This document shows, one piece after another, positions 1 to 8,524 of a stretch of DNA of 64,000 bases. The translations under genes and the position numbers were made by a program. Position 1 is the stretch's first letter. Each line of letters opens with the position of its first letter. The notes beneath the pieces were generated by a model. It did not search any database. It saw nothing but the letters and a program-made list of their open reading frames with translations, and was not told the origin of the DNA. Where the stretch lies: contig JADKJZ010000014.1 in the NCBI GenBank assembly GCA_016720805.1, forward strand, positions 620,001 through 684,000, in the 5' to 3' direction. Origin of the DNA: Gemmatimonadota bacterium. GTDB taxonomy: Bacteria > Gemmatimonadota > Gemmatimonadetes > Gemmatimonadales > GWC2-71-9.

Positions 1-191
1 GCGCGACGGCCGCCGAAACCATCGCTGGCCTCGCCGACGTACTGGGCGACGACGCGGCGGTGATCACCGAGATCGCGGGGCACCGGGCCGAGCCCGAGTG
101 GCACTGCCCCCCCGCCACGTTCGCCCGGTATCTTGAAGTGGTCCACCGGGCGGTTGAGTTCATTGACCACTACCCACAGGGAGATGCTTGA
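1..191 (+). CDS. C-terminal end of an unidentified protein (5' truncated)
   Basis: An open frame enters from the left edge (first full codon at base 3) and ends at the TGA at 189-191. About 62 residues are visible and end in HYPQGDA. I recognise no motif or family; the fragment is mildly acidic with several His and Trp residues and no membrane segment. Its stop overlaps the lemA ATG at 191 by one base, so the two genes are probably co-transcribed and translationally coupled. Support is the open frame and the overlap only. Confidence 0.55.
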   Translation, partial: ATAAETIAGLADVLGDDAAVITEIAGHRAEPEWHCPPATFARYLEVVHRAVEFIDHYPQGDA

Positions 192-760
192 TGCGCCGCA
201 TGCTTCGTACTGCCTCGCTCCTCGCCGCCGTGACCGTCCTGGCCAGCGGCTGCGGGTACAACTCGCTGCAGGGGCTCGATGAGCAGGTGAACAAGGCCAA
301 GGGACAGATCGAGGTCCAGCTGCAGCGCCGTGCCGACCTGATCCCGAACCTCGTGGCCACGGTGAAGGGTGTCGCCGCGCAGGAGACCACGGTCTTCATC
401 GCCGTCGCCGAGGCGCGCGCCAAGCTCTCCGGCGCGGTGCAGGGCGGCAACATCCAGGAGATGGCCAACGCCAACGCCGCCATGCAGGCGCCGCTGGGCC
501 GCTTGATTGCGATCGCCGAGGCGTACCCCGTCCTCAAGAGCAGCGAGAACTTCAAGCAGCTGCAGGACCAGCTCGAGGGAACGGAAAACCGGATCGCGGT
601 CGCGCGGACGGATTACAACAGCGCCGTGGAGCAGTTCAACACCACGACGCGGAAGTTTCCGACCAACCTGACGGCGAAGATGTTCGGCTTGGGGAAGGCG
701 CGCGAATACTTCGAGGTCACGACGCCGGGGGCGAAGGATGCGCCGGCGGTGAAGTTCTAG
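191..760 (+). CDS. lemA: LemA family lipoprotein
   Basis: LemA family protein of 189 aa, close to the usual 180-200 aa. The N-terminus is a lipoprotein signal: basic MRRMLR, a hydrophobic run, then lipobox LASGC with Cys21 as the acylation site. The family signature follows (DEQVNKAKGQIEVQLQRRAD, then LIPNLVATVKG), and the body is predicted to be helical. I start at ATG 191 rather than TTG 188 because a GGGAG ribosome site ends 7 nt before it. LemA proteins are membrane-attached helical proteins of poorly defined role. The stop codon TAG is followed at once by the heptamer repeat hairpin. Confidence 0.9.
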   Translation: MRRMLRTASLLAAVTVLASGCGYNSLQGLDEQVNKAKGQIEVQLQRRADLIPNLVATVKGVAAQETTVFIAVAEARAKLSGAVQGGNIQEMANANAAMQAPLGRLIAIAEAYPVLKSSENFKQLQDQLEGTENRIAVARTDYNSAVEQFNTTTRKFPTNLTAKMFGLGKAREYFEVTTPGAKDAPAVKF

Positions 761-823
761 TCGTTAGGCGTTAGTCGTTGGTCGTTAGGGGGTTCCAATG
801 ACTAACGACCAACGACTAACGAC
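761..823. repeat. Heptamer tandem repeat hairpin, TCGTTAG family
   Basis: The left arm is four 7-bp units (TCGTTAG, GCGTTAG, TCGTTGG, TCGTTAG; 761-788). The right arm is three complementary units at 802-823. Bases 769-788 pair perfectly with 802-821, a 20-bp stem with a 13-nt loop. The element fills the gap between the convergent stops of lemA (760) and metG (829). There is no T-tract, so it is not a classic intrinsic terminator, though it could still fold in RNA from both strands. The same unit recurs at 19821-19927. Confidence 0.9.
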
Positions 824-828
824 TCGAT

Positions 829-2331
829 CTACGCCAATCTCGGAAACAGATTCTCCGGCTTACGCACCGACGCCCCGCCCAGCGCGGGGCGTTTGGCGTT
901 CTCCCAAGCGGCCTCGGGCGCGCCGTCCTGCCCGAGGGCGCTCCAAAGGGCGGTGGCCTTCTCGGGCATGAAGGGGAACGTCATCACCGCGAGGCGAAGC
1001 AAGGTCGTGGCGAGGGTCGCGAGCACCACGTCCAACTCGGCCTCCTGACCACCCTTGGCGAGCGCCCACGGCGCCGCGACGGTGATGTACCCGTTCGCCT
1101 CGGTCACCACATCGACCACCAGCTTGGCCGCGCCCTTGAGGTCGTTGGCGGTCATCGCCGACGCGTAGTCGGCCACGGCCGCGTCGGCGACGGGGAGTGG
1201 CGACGGCGCGGCGATGGGGACGACGCCATCCCGGTACTTCTCCACCATCGCGAGGACTCGCGACGCCAGGTTGCCGAGGCCGTTGGCGAGCTCGCTCTCG
1301 TAGACGGCGTCGAACCGCTCGAAGGTGAAGTCGCCATCGTGTTCGAAGCCGACCTCGCGCAACAGGAACCAGCGGAGCGCGTCGGCGCCATGCCGATCGG
1401 CCGCTTCCGCGATCGTCACTGAACTCCCCTCCGACTTGCTCACCTTGGCGCCGCCCCACTGCACGTAGCCGTGGGCCCAGATCGCCTTCGGCAGCGGCAG
1501 TTCGGCAGCGAGCAGCATCGCCGGCCAGATGATGCAATGAAAGCGGGTGATCCCCTTGCCGACGACATGGAGATCGGCCGGCCAGATGGCGTCCCAGCCG
1601 TCGTGCGGATAGCCGGTCGCACTCAGGTAATTGATGAGCGCGTCAAACCACACGTAGACGGTTTCGTCGTCGGTGCCTGGGAAGGGGATGCCCCACGGCA
1701 ACCGCGCGCGCGAGATCGAGATGTCCTGCAGTCCCTCGCGGAGCGTGCTGAGAATCTCGTTGCGCCGGATCTGCGGCTCGACCCGGAACACATCGTTCGC
1801 CTCGACCAGCGCGAGGACACGGTCACGATACGCGGAGAGACGGAAGAAGGTGTTCTTCTCCTTGGTGCGCACGAGGTCGCGAGACGGATGCTCGGGACAC
1901 CGTCCGTCGACCAGTTGCCCTTCCTGCTTGAACTCCTCGCAGCCGACGCAATACAGTCCCTCGTATTCGCCGACGAAGAGGTCCTCGGGGTGTCGCTCGC
2001 GGATCCGTTCGAGCAGGGCCTGCACCCCGGCGGCGTGACGCGGCTCGGTCGTGCGCATCCAGTCGTCGTGGGCGCAGTGGAGGCTCCGCCAGGTCTGCTC
2101 GAAGTGCGCCGAAATGCCGTCGACCCAGGCCTGCGGGGAGAGCCCAGCGGCCTGCGCCGACTGAAAGACCTTCTGGCCGTGTTCGTCCATCCCCATCAGG
2201 AAGCGCACCGGCTGCCCCTGCAGGCGATGCCAGCGGGCCAGGGCATCGGCGCCGATCTTCTCGAGCGCGTGGCCGAGGTGCGGATCGCCGTTGGCGTAGT
2301 CGATGGCGGTGGTGATGTACCAGGGCTTCAC
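829..2331 (-). CDS. metG: Methionyl-tRNA synthetase
   Basis: Cytoplasmic class I aminoacyl-tRNA synthetase charging tRNA-Met. At 500 aa it is the short form without the C-terminal dimerisation/tRNA-binding domain. Visible hallmarks: the HIGH-type motif HLGH at residues 18-21, a zinc knuckle with CVGC and CPEH (about residues 128-148), the KMSKS-type loop KVSKS at 296-300, and the WFDALINYLSATG segment typical of MetRS. Its ATG overlaps the ricT stop by 4 bp, so it is the last gene of hisIE-dnaE-accA-ricT-metG. A heptamer repeat hairpin begins 5 bp beyond its stop. Confidence 0.96.
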   Translation of the reverse strand: MKPWYITTAIDYANGDPHLGHALEKIGADALARWHRLQGQPVRFLMGMDEHGQKVFQSAQAAGLSPQAWVDGISAHFEQTWRSLHCAHDDWMRTTEPRHAAGVQALLERIRERHPEDLFVGEYEGLYCVGCEEFKQEGQLVDGRCPEHPSRDLVRTKEKNTFFRLSAYRDRVLALVEANDVFRVEPQIRRNEILSTLREGLQDISISRARLPWGIPFPGTDDETVYVWFDALINYLSATGYPHDGWDAIWPADLHVVGKGITRFHCIIWPAMLLAAELPLPKAIWAHGYVQWGGAKVSKSEGSSVTIAEAADRHGADALRWFLLREVGFEHDGDFTFERFDAVYESELANGLGNLASRVLAMVEKYRDGVVPIAAPSPLPVADAAVADYASAMTANDLKGAAKLVVDVVTEANGYITVAAPWALAKGGQEAELDVVLATLATTLLRLAVMTFPFMPEKATALWSALGQDGAPEAAWENAKRPALGGASVRKPENLFPRLA

Positions 2332-3341
2332 GCCGAACTCCCGTCGGGGGGGCCGCCGCGTTGCGGGCGGCGGGGTGCGCCAGGCGGGCGACGGGTCGGC
2401 GGCGCGGCCTCAGGGGCTGGCGTCGGCGCCGCGCTCGTCGCCGGGGCCTGCTCGACTTCATCGCGCAGATCGAGCAGGCCGATCACGCGCGGGCCGTGCT
2501 CGTCACTGCGCAGGAAGACACGCTCGCGGAGGATGTCGACCGCCACGACCTTTTCGGCTCCGCGCAGCGTCTGAATCAGCTTCCCTTCCTTCGGGAAGCG
2601 CTTCCGCGCGGTCAGATAGAACTCATGCTCGTACTTGAGGCAGCAGAGGAGGCGACCGCAGCCGCCCGAGATCTGGGCGGGGTTGAGCGAGAGTCGCTGA
2701 TCCTTCGCCAGGGCGAGATTCACCGGGCCGGGTTCGGTCAGCCAGGTGCTGCAGCAGAGCTCGCGCCCGCAGCGACCGACGCCGCCAAGGCGCGCCGCCT
2801 CCTCGCGCACGCCGATCTGCCGCAGGTCGATCCGGGTTCGGAAGCTGGTGGCGAGCTCGCGGACCAGCGTGCGGAAGTCCACCCGCTTGTCGGCCGTGAA
2901 GTAGATCGTGAGTCGATTGCGGTCCCACTGCCACTCGGTGTCGGAGATCCGCATCGGCAGGTCGTGGGCGGCGGCGCGCGCGATCACGGCACGCCGTGCC
3001 TCTTCCTCGCCGCGTCGCAACTCTTCGTGCTGCTGAACGTCGGCTGGGGACGCACGCCGCACCACGGCCGCCCGGACACCCGGCGCGGCGGCCACTGTGT
3101 CCGCGGCGGCGTCGCTCGGGGAGGCGCTCGCATCGGGGGCGGGCGCATCGGTGCCGCAGCTGGTGCAGCCACCGCACTTGGCCAGCGCAGCCTCTCCGAC
3201 GGTGTTGACGCGGCCCAGATCGAAGCCGCGCTCGACCGCCACCACAACCGGTTCGTTGAGCCGCAGCGGGGCGGCATCATCGGACCAGTCAAAGAACTCG
3301 CGGCGGTTGCCCTTGAAACGGACTTCGACGGTTTGTGGCAT
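2328..3341 (-). CDS. ricT: PSP1-domain protein, RicT/YaaT family
   Basis: Protein of 337 aa with the PSP1 core. Cysteine-rich signatures are GRCGRELCCSTWL, then GGCGRLLCCLKYEHEFY; an additional CGGCTSCG cluster lies near residue 55. In Bacillus, RicT (YaaT) belongs to the RicAFT complex, which binds Fe-S clusters and promotes RNase Y-dependent RNA processing; the cysteines here would suit cluster binding, but that is inference. The N-terminal VEVRFKGNRREFF start is typical. The C-terminus is a Pro/Arg-rich tail (PTRRPPGAPRRPQRG). It lies between accA (TGATG overlap) and metG (4-bp overlap), and ricT next to metG is a common arrangement. Confidence 0.9.
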   Translation of the reverse strand: MPQTVEVRFKGNRREFFDWSDDAAPLRLNEPVVVAVERGFDLGRVNTVGEAALAKCGGCTSCGTDAPAPDASASPSDAAADTVAAAPGVRAAVVRRASPADVQQHEELRRGEEEARRAVIARAAAHDLPMRISDTEWQWDRNRLTIYFTADKRVDFRTLVRELATSFRTRIDLRQIGVREEAARLGGVGRCGRELCCSTWLTEPGPVNLALAKDQRLSLNPAQISGGCGRLLCCLKYEHEFYLTARKRFPKEGKLIQTLRGAEKVVAVDILRERVFLRSDEHGPRVIGLLDLRDEVEQAPATSAAPTPAPEAAPPTRRPPGAPRRPQRGGPPDGSSA

Positions 3342-4303
3342 CAGGCGTCTGCGTACGCCCCCATCGCCGCGAACTTGTCGTGGCGACGCTTGATGAGCTT
3401 GTCGGCCTTCAGCTTGCGCAGCTCGGTCATCTGGCGGATCAGCGAGGCCCGCAACGATTCACCGGCGGCATCGGGGTCGAAGTGCGCCCCACCGACCGGC
3501 TCGGGGATGATCTCATCGACCAGGCCAAGGCGGAGCAGGTCGTCCGAGGTGAGCTTGAGCGCCTCGGCGGCGCGCTCACGCTGCGAGGCATCCTTCCAGA
3601 GGATTGCCGCGCACCCCTCGGGGGAGATCACCGAGTAGACGGAGTTCTCGAACATCAGGATCCGATCGGCCACGCCGAGCGCCAGCGCCCCGCCCGATCC
3701 GCCCTCACCAATCACCACCGTGATGATCGGCGTCGGCAGGATCGACATCTCGAGGATGTTGCGCGCGAGCGCCTCGGACTGGCCACGCTCTTCCGCGCCC
3801 AGACCGGGGTACGCCCCCGGCGTGTCAATCAAGGTGATGACCGGCGCATGGAAGCGCGCGGCGATCTGCATCAGACGGAGCGCCTTCCGGTAGCCCTCGG
3901 GATGCGGCATGCCGAAGTTGCGCTTGATGTTCTCCTTGGTGTCGCGCCCCTTCTGGTGGCCGATCACCATGACCGACTGGCCCGCGAGCCGCGCCCAACC
4001 GCCGACGATCGCCGGGTCGTCGCGGAAGAGCCGGTCGCCGTGCAGTTCGATGAAGTCGGTGAAGATCGACGAGAGGTAGTCGAGCGTGTACGGCCGCCGG
4101 GCATGCCGTGCCACCAGCACGCGCTGCATCGGCGTGAGGCCGGCATAGATCTCGGCGCGCTTCGCGTCGAGCTTCTCCTCGAGCGTGGTGAGCTCCCCGA
4201 GGACGTCGATTTCGCGCTCGCTGCCCACGCGCTTCAGCTCGTCGATCTGCTTCTCGAGCTCGGCGAGGGGCTTCTCGAACTCGAGGGTGTAGCTGGTCGC
4301 CAT
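3341..4303 (-). CDS. accA: Acetyl-CoA carboxylase carboxyltransferase subunit alpha
   Basis: Alpha subunit (320 aa, usual size) of the carboxyltransferase that moves CO2 from carboxybiotin to acetyl-CoA, the first step of fatty acid synthesis. Family landmarks: the N-terminal helical region LEKQIDELKR, RRPYTLDYL, ELHGDRLFRDD, the GHQKGRDT segment, FGMPHPEGYRKA, DTPGAYPG and the oxyanion/CoA loop GEGGSGGALA. It needs AccD, which is not in this window. The gene starts 7 bp after dnaE and overlaps ricT, so it sits inside the hisIE-to-metG operon; dnaE-accA adjacency is common. Confidence 0.97.
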   Translation of the reverse strand: MATSYTLEFEKPLAELEKQIDELKRVGSEREIDVLGELTTLEEKLDAKRAEIYAGLTPMQRVLVARHARRPYTLDYLSSIFTDFIELHGDRLFRDDPAIVGGWARLAGQSVMVIGHQKGRDTKENIKRNFGMPHPEGYRKALRLMQIAARFHAPVITLIDTPGAYPGLGAEERGQSEALARNILEMSILPTPIITVVIGEGGSGGALALGVADRILMFENSVYSVISPEGCAAILWKDASQRERAAEALKLTSDDLLRLGLVDEIIPEPVGGAHFDPDAAGESLRASLIRQMTELRKLKADKLIKRRHDKFAAMGAYADA

Positions 4304-4309
4304 CCTGCC

Positions 4310-7300
4310 TTACCCCGCGCGGATGAAGGAAACGGCGTCGCCGCCAAAGAGGTCCCGCAGGTCGCGCAGAGTCTCCTCGCGCGGTTCCACCCGCAGGCGT
4401 CGGGAGCGGAGGCGCGCGGCCGTGCCATTCCCGTCGGACCATTGAATATAGAGCGGCGCCGGCCCAGGGTGGGCCATACAGAGGCGGGCCAGGGTCCGGA
4501 TCGTCTCGGGGGCCGGGGCATCGGGGGCGGCCCATTGGATCGCGATCCCGAGCAGGCCGGCGCTCTCGAGTTCCGCCAGCGGCCGGGCACCCTCCACGAT
4601 GAAGGGGACCTGATCCTCGCCCCGGTCCCGGGCCGAGTAGCCGCCGCTGAGCAGCATCGCCTCGTCGACCCGGATCACCTGGTTGAGCTTGGCCCAGGCC
4701 TCGGGGAAAACGATCGCCTCCGCGGTGCCGTGGAAGTCCTCGACCGTCACCCGGGCGTACTCCTTTCCGGTCTTCTTGGAGATCTGTCGCTTGACCGCCG
4801 TGAGCACGCCCGCGACCGCGACCTGGTGCTCGCTCCAGGTGCCCATCGTGGCCGTGGTTCGCGTCCCGAACAGCTCCACCAACGGACGGTAGCGCTCGAG
4901 CGGATGTCCGGAGATGAAGAAGCCGAGAATCTCCTTCTCCTTCGCGAGGCGGTCCGCCTCCGTCCACGGCGCCACGTCGGGGAGGGTCGGCTCGACCGGG
5001 GTGGTCTTGACGACTTCGCCGAAGAGCGATTCCTGTCCTGCCTCGAATTCCTGGGCGAGCAGCTGCGCTTCGCCGATCGCCTGGTCCACCGCAGCGACGA
5101 GTTGGGCGCGATGTCCCCCGAGCGAGTCGCAGGCCCCGGCGGCGATCAACGATTCGAAGACCCGCTTGTTGCAGAGGCGTGCGTCGATCCGGCGGGCAAA
5201 ATCCGCGAGCGACTTGAAGGGGCCATTCTCGCGCGCGGCGATGATCGACTCGATGGCGCCGGCACCGACGTTGCGCACGGCGCCGAGGCCGAAGCGAATG
5301 CGACGGTCGCCGATGACGGTGAACTTGAAGCCGGACTCATGCACGTCCGGCGGCAACACCTCGATGCCGAGCTCGCGAGCCTCGTTGATGTACTGGACGA
5401 CCTTGTCGGTGCTGCCGATTTCACTCGAGAGCAGCGCGGCCATGAATTCAGCCGGATGGTGCGTCTTGAGCCACGCGGTCTGGTAGGAGAGGACCGAGTA
5501 CGCCACCGAGTGCGACTTGTTGAAGCCGTACCGACCGAAGGTCTCGATCTGCGCCGCGAGTTCGTCGAGCAGGCCGCGCTCGTGGCCGAGCGCCGTGCCG
5601 CGCGTGATGAACTTCCCCAGCTCCTTCTTGATCAGCTCCGCGTCCTTCTTGCCGACCGCCTTCCGGAGGACGTCGGCTTCAGCCAGCGTGAATCCCGCGA
5701 TCACGTTGGCGATCCGCATCACCTGTTCCTGATAGGTGATGACGCCGTAGGTCGGCTCCAGCACCTCGACCAGCGAGGGATGCGGATAGGTGACCGGTTC
5801 GTGGCCCAGCTTCCGCTTGATGAAGACGGTGTGCATGCCGGCGTCGAGCGGACCCGGGCGCAGCAAGGCGTTCGAGGCGACCAGGTCGTCGAAGCGGTCG
5901 CACTTCATGCTGCGGAGCGTGTCCGTCGCCAATGCCGATTCGAACTGGAAGACGCCCGCCGTGCGACCGCGGCGCAACAGCGCGTAGACCTCGGGGTCGT
6001 CGTACGGCAGCGCGTCGATGTCGAGCGGCGTGCCGGTCTTCGCCACGATCATCTGCACGGCGTCGTGGATCACCGTCAGCGTCTTGAGGCCGAGGATGTC
6101 CATCTTGAGCATCCCGACCTTCTCGAGCGCGCCCATCTCGTACTGGCAGATGATCGAGTCTTCGCCGTTGGCGGCGGCCCCGGCGCCCTTGGTCGGCGCC
6201 GTGCAGACCGGCACATAGTCGGCGAGCGGCCCCGGGGCGATCACCACGCCGGCGGCGTGCACCGAGGCGTGGCGCGAGAGCCCCTCGATCCGCGAGGCGT
6301 AGGTGAAGACGCGGCGGTACGCCTCGTTCTCCTTCAGCATCGCCTTCAGTTCGTCGATCTTCTCGCCCGCTTCCGCCACCGTCATCGAGAAGGCCGGCCC
6401 CGAGGGGATCAGCTTGGTGAGCTTGTCGGCCTCACCCGGCGGCACCTTGAGCGTGCGCGCCACGTCCTTGACCGCGGCCCGCGCCTTCATCGTCCCGAAG
6501 GTGATGATCTGGCCCACCGAATCACGACCGTAGCGCTCGCGCACGTACTCGATCACCTCGCCGCGCCGCTCGAAGCAGAAGTCGACGTCGATGTCGGGCA
6601 TCGAGACGCGTTCCGGATTGAGGAAGCGCTCGAACAGCAGGTCGAAGCGGAGCGGGTCGACGTTGGTGATGCCAAGGCCATACGCGACGATCGAGCCCGC
6701 CGCCGAGCCGCGGCCGGGACCGACGGGAATGCCCCGCGCCCGCGCGGCGTTGATGAAGTCCTGCGTGATCAGGAAATAGCCGGCGTAGCCCGCCGTGTTG
6801 ATCACCCCGAGCTCGAAGTCGAGCCGCTGCTGCACCGCGTCCGGCAGCGGCTTGGCATAGCGCGCTTCGAGGCCGGTGGTGGCGAGCGTGGCGAGCAGCG
6901 TCTCGTCGGAGGTGACGCCCTCGGGGAGCGGATACTTCGGCACGAAGTAGCGCTTCTCGAAGTCGAACTCGCAGAGGTTCGCGACGTCCTGCGTCCGCTC
7001 GATCGCATCGATCTGGTCGGGGAAGAGCGTCCGCATCTCGGCTTCGCTCTTGACGTACGACTCGCTGCCGGTGAAGCGGAAACGCTTGGGGTCGTCGAGG
7101 TCGGCGCCGGTGCCGATGGCCAGGAGGACGTCGTGCGCCTCGGCATCGTCCCGCGTGAGATAGTGGGCGTCGTTGGTTGCCACGACCGGGAGGCCGAGTT
7201 CCTTGCCGAGGGCGATCATCCCCTTGGCGACCTCGAGCTCTTCCGGGATGCCGTGATCCTGGATCTCGAGATAGAAGCCGTCCTTGCCGAAGGTCTCCGC

Positions 7301-7789
7301 CATCCAGACCGCCGACTCGCGGGCCTTGTCGAAGCGTCCCTGCCGCAAGTACAGCGCGACTTCTCCCGAGAGGCATGCCGCAAGGCAGACGATCCCCTCG
7401 CTGTGCGAAGCAAGGATTTCCTTGTCGATGCGCGGACGCCGATAGAAGCCCTCGGTGTAGCCGATCGAGGAGAGCTTGATCAGGTTCTTGTAGCCGACGG
7501 CATTGCGAGCGAGGAGGACGAGGTGCGAGTACTGCGCCGGGGCCCACGAGGGCTTCTCCCGCGCCTGCCGCGGGCCGAAGGCGAGATAGGCCTCGAAGCC
7601 GAGAATCGGCCGGATCCCCTGCTTCTTCGCCTGGTCGTAGAAGCTCCACGCCGCGTGCAGGTTGCCGTGGTCGGTGACGGCGAGCGAATCCATCCCCAAC
7701 TTCTTGACGTGGCTCACCAGCTCGGGGATGCGATTGGCACCGTCGAGCAGCGAATATTCGCTGTGGGTATGGAGGTGGACGAAGGCCAT
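4310..7789 (-). CDS. dnaE: DNA polymerase III subunit alpha (DnaE1 type)
   Basis: Replicative polymerase of 1159 aa, typical of DnaE1. Domain order: an N-terminal PHP domain beginning HLHTHSEYSLLDGA; a catalytic palm with GPGRGSAAGS and the Asp motif PDIDVDF; fingers and the tandem helix-hairpin-helix region (KSHSVAYSVLSYQTAWLK); then a C-terminal OB fold (VAVAGVLTAVKRQISKKTG) and tau-binding region. PHP histidines are present, so proofreading may be retained, but I cannot confirm every metal ligand. The start overlaps the hisIE stop by one base; accA follows after 6 bp. Confidence 0.97.
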   Translation of the reverse strand: MAFVHLHTHSEYSLLDGANRIPELVSHVKKLGMDSLAVTDHGNLHAAWSFYDQAKKQGIRPILGFEAYLAFGPRQAREKPSWAPAQYSHLVLLARNAVGYKNLIKLSSIGYTEGFYRRPRIDKEILASHSEGIVCLAACLSGEVALYLRQGRFDKARESAVWMAETFGKDGFYLEIQDHGIPEELEVAKGMIALGKELGLPVVATNDAHYLTRDDAEAHDVLLAIGTGADLDDPKRFRFTGSESYVKSEAEMRTLFPDQIDAIERTQDVANLCEFDFEKRYFVPKYPLPEGVTSDETLLATLATTGLEARYAKPLPDAVQQRLDFELGVINTAGYAGYFLITQDFINAARARGIPVGPGRGSAAGSIVAYGLGITNVDPLRFDLLFERFLNPERVSMPDIDVDFCFERRGEVIEYVRERYGRDSVGQIITFGTMKARAAVKDVARTLKVPPGEADKLTKLIPSGPAFSMTVAEAGEKIDELKAMLKENEAYRRVFTYASRIEGLSRHASVHAAGVVIAPGPLADYVPVCTAPTKGAGAAANGEDSIICQYEMGALEKVGMLKMDILGLKTLTVIHDAVQMIVAKTGTPLDIDALPYDDPEVYALLRRGRTAGVFQFESALATDTLRSMKCDRFDDLVASNALLRPGPLDAGMHTVFIKRKLGHEPVTYPHPSLVEVLEPTYGVITYQEQVMRIANVIAGFTLAEADVLRKAVGKKDAELIKKELGKFITRGTALGHERGLLDELAAQIETFGRYGFNKSHSVAYSVLSYQTAWLKTHHPAEFMAALLSSEIGSTDKVVQYINEARELGIEVLPPDVHESGFKFTVIGDRRIRFGLGAVRNVGAGAIESIIAARENGPFKSLADFARRIDARLCNKRVFESLIAAGACDSLGGHRAQLVAAVDQAIGEAQLLAQEFEAGQESLFGEVVKTTPVEPTLPDVAPWTEADRLAKEKEILGFFISGHPLERYRPLVELFGTRTTATMGTWSEHQVAVAGVLTAVKRQISKKTGKEYARVTVEDFHGTAEAIVFPEAWAKLNQVIRVDEAMLLSGGYSARDRGEDQVPFIVEGARPLAELESAGLLGIAIQWAAPDAPAPETIRTLARLCMAHPGPAPLYIQWSDGNGTAARLRSRRLRVEPREETLRDLRDLFGGDAVSFIRAG

Positions 7790-8472
7790 CAGCGCACCCG
7801 CTGGCTGAGTTCGGCCAACACGGCCCCGAAGGGCACGCCACGCGCCTGGAGCAGGACCAGGAGGTGGAAGAGCAGGTCGGCCGATTCGCTGGCGAGCCGC
7901 TCATCGCTTTCGGCCAATGCCGCAATGACCGTCTCGACCCCTTCCTCGCCGACCTTCTGGGCGATCTTGGGGAGCCCGCGTTCGAAGAGCGTGGCGGTGT
8001 ACGATTCCGGTGGCCGGGTGGCATGGCGATCGGCGATCATTCGGGCAAGGCGGGTCAGCAGATGCCCCCCCTGATCGTCTTCGTCGGCAAGCTGCCCGTC
8101 CGACGTGATCCGCCGGAAGAAGCAGGTTGGGCGATTGGTGTGGCAGGCCGGACCCTGCTGCGTGACGCGGTAGAGGATGGCGTCGGCATCGCAGTCGAGC
8201 CGCACCTCGAGGACTTGCTGGGTGTGGCCGGATTGTTCGCCCTTCTTCCAGAGCGCCTGGCGCGAGCGGCTCCAGTAGTGGGCATGACCTGTCGACAGCG
8301 TCGCCTCGAGGGCGGCGCGATCGGCCCAGGCGAGCATCAGGAGGTTGCCGGAAAGGGCATCCTGCGCCACCACGGGCACCAAGCCGGCGGTATCAAACCG
8401 GACGGCATCGAGGGCCGGAGCGTCTGTCACCCGGGAATCGTATCCAGACACCGCCCGATTGTCAAAAGTCAT
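7789..8472 (-). CDS. hisIE: Bifunctional phosphoribosyl-AMP cyclohydrolase / phosphoribosyl-ATP pyrophosphatase
   Basis: HisI-HisE fusion (227 aa) catalysing steps 2 and 3 of histidine biosynthesis. The HisI half carries ARMLAWA-like LMLAWADRAAL, the metal-binding CDADAILYRV and the zinc motif ACHTNRPTCF. The HisE half carries LFERGLPKIAQKVGEEGVET and ESADLLFHLLVLL. I start at ATG 8472, which has an AGGA ribosome site 4 nt upstream; the frame stays open further upstream but that region overlaps the divergent gene at 8525. It is first in the operon with dnaE, away from the other his genes. Confidence 0.95.
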   Translation of the reverse strand: MTFDNRAVSGYDSRVTDAPALDAVRFDTAGLVPVVAQDALSGNLLMLAWADRAALEATLSTGHAHYWSRSRQALWKKGEQSGHTQQVLEVRLDCDADAILYRVTQQGPACHTNRPTCFFRRITSDGQLADEDDQGGHLLTRLARMIADRHATRPPESYTATLFERGLPKIAQKVGEEGVETVIAALAESDERLASESADLLFHLLVLLQARGVPFGAVLAELSQRVR

Positions 8473-8487
8473 TGTCCTGCTTACGCT
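8459..8487 (+). promoter_or_regulatory. Candidate sigma-70-type promoter for the M30-like peptidase
   Basis: TTGTCA (8459-8464), 17-bp spacer, TACGCT (8482-8487). The predicted start point near 8494 leaves a leader of about 30 nt before ATG 8525. It overlaps the start of divergent hisIE. The -10 box is only a partial match. Confidence 0.4.
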
Positions 8488-8524
8488 TAGGTCAGTTTTC
8501 CTGCGCCCATGGAGCCAGCCGCGC

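Noticed and set aside
761..823. Classic rho-independent terminator
   Set aside because: The hairpin is strong but has no T-tract on either strand and is made of tandem 7-bp units also found where termination is not obviously needed, so I list it as a repeat.
3335..8074. Plus-strand open frame of 1579 codons
   Set aside because: It is antisense to accA, dnaE and hisIE, which have clear family motifs. Long antisense frames are expected in GC-rich coding DNA; the product is Arg/Glu/Asp-rich with no domain.
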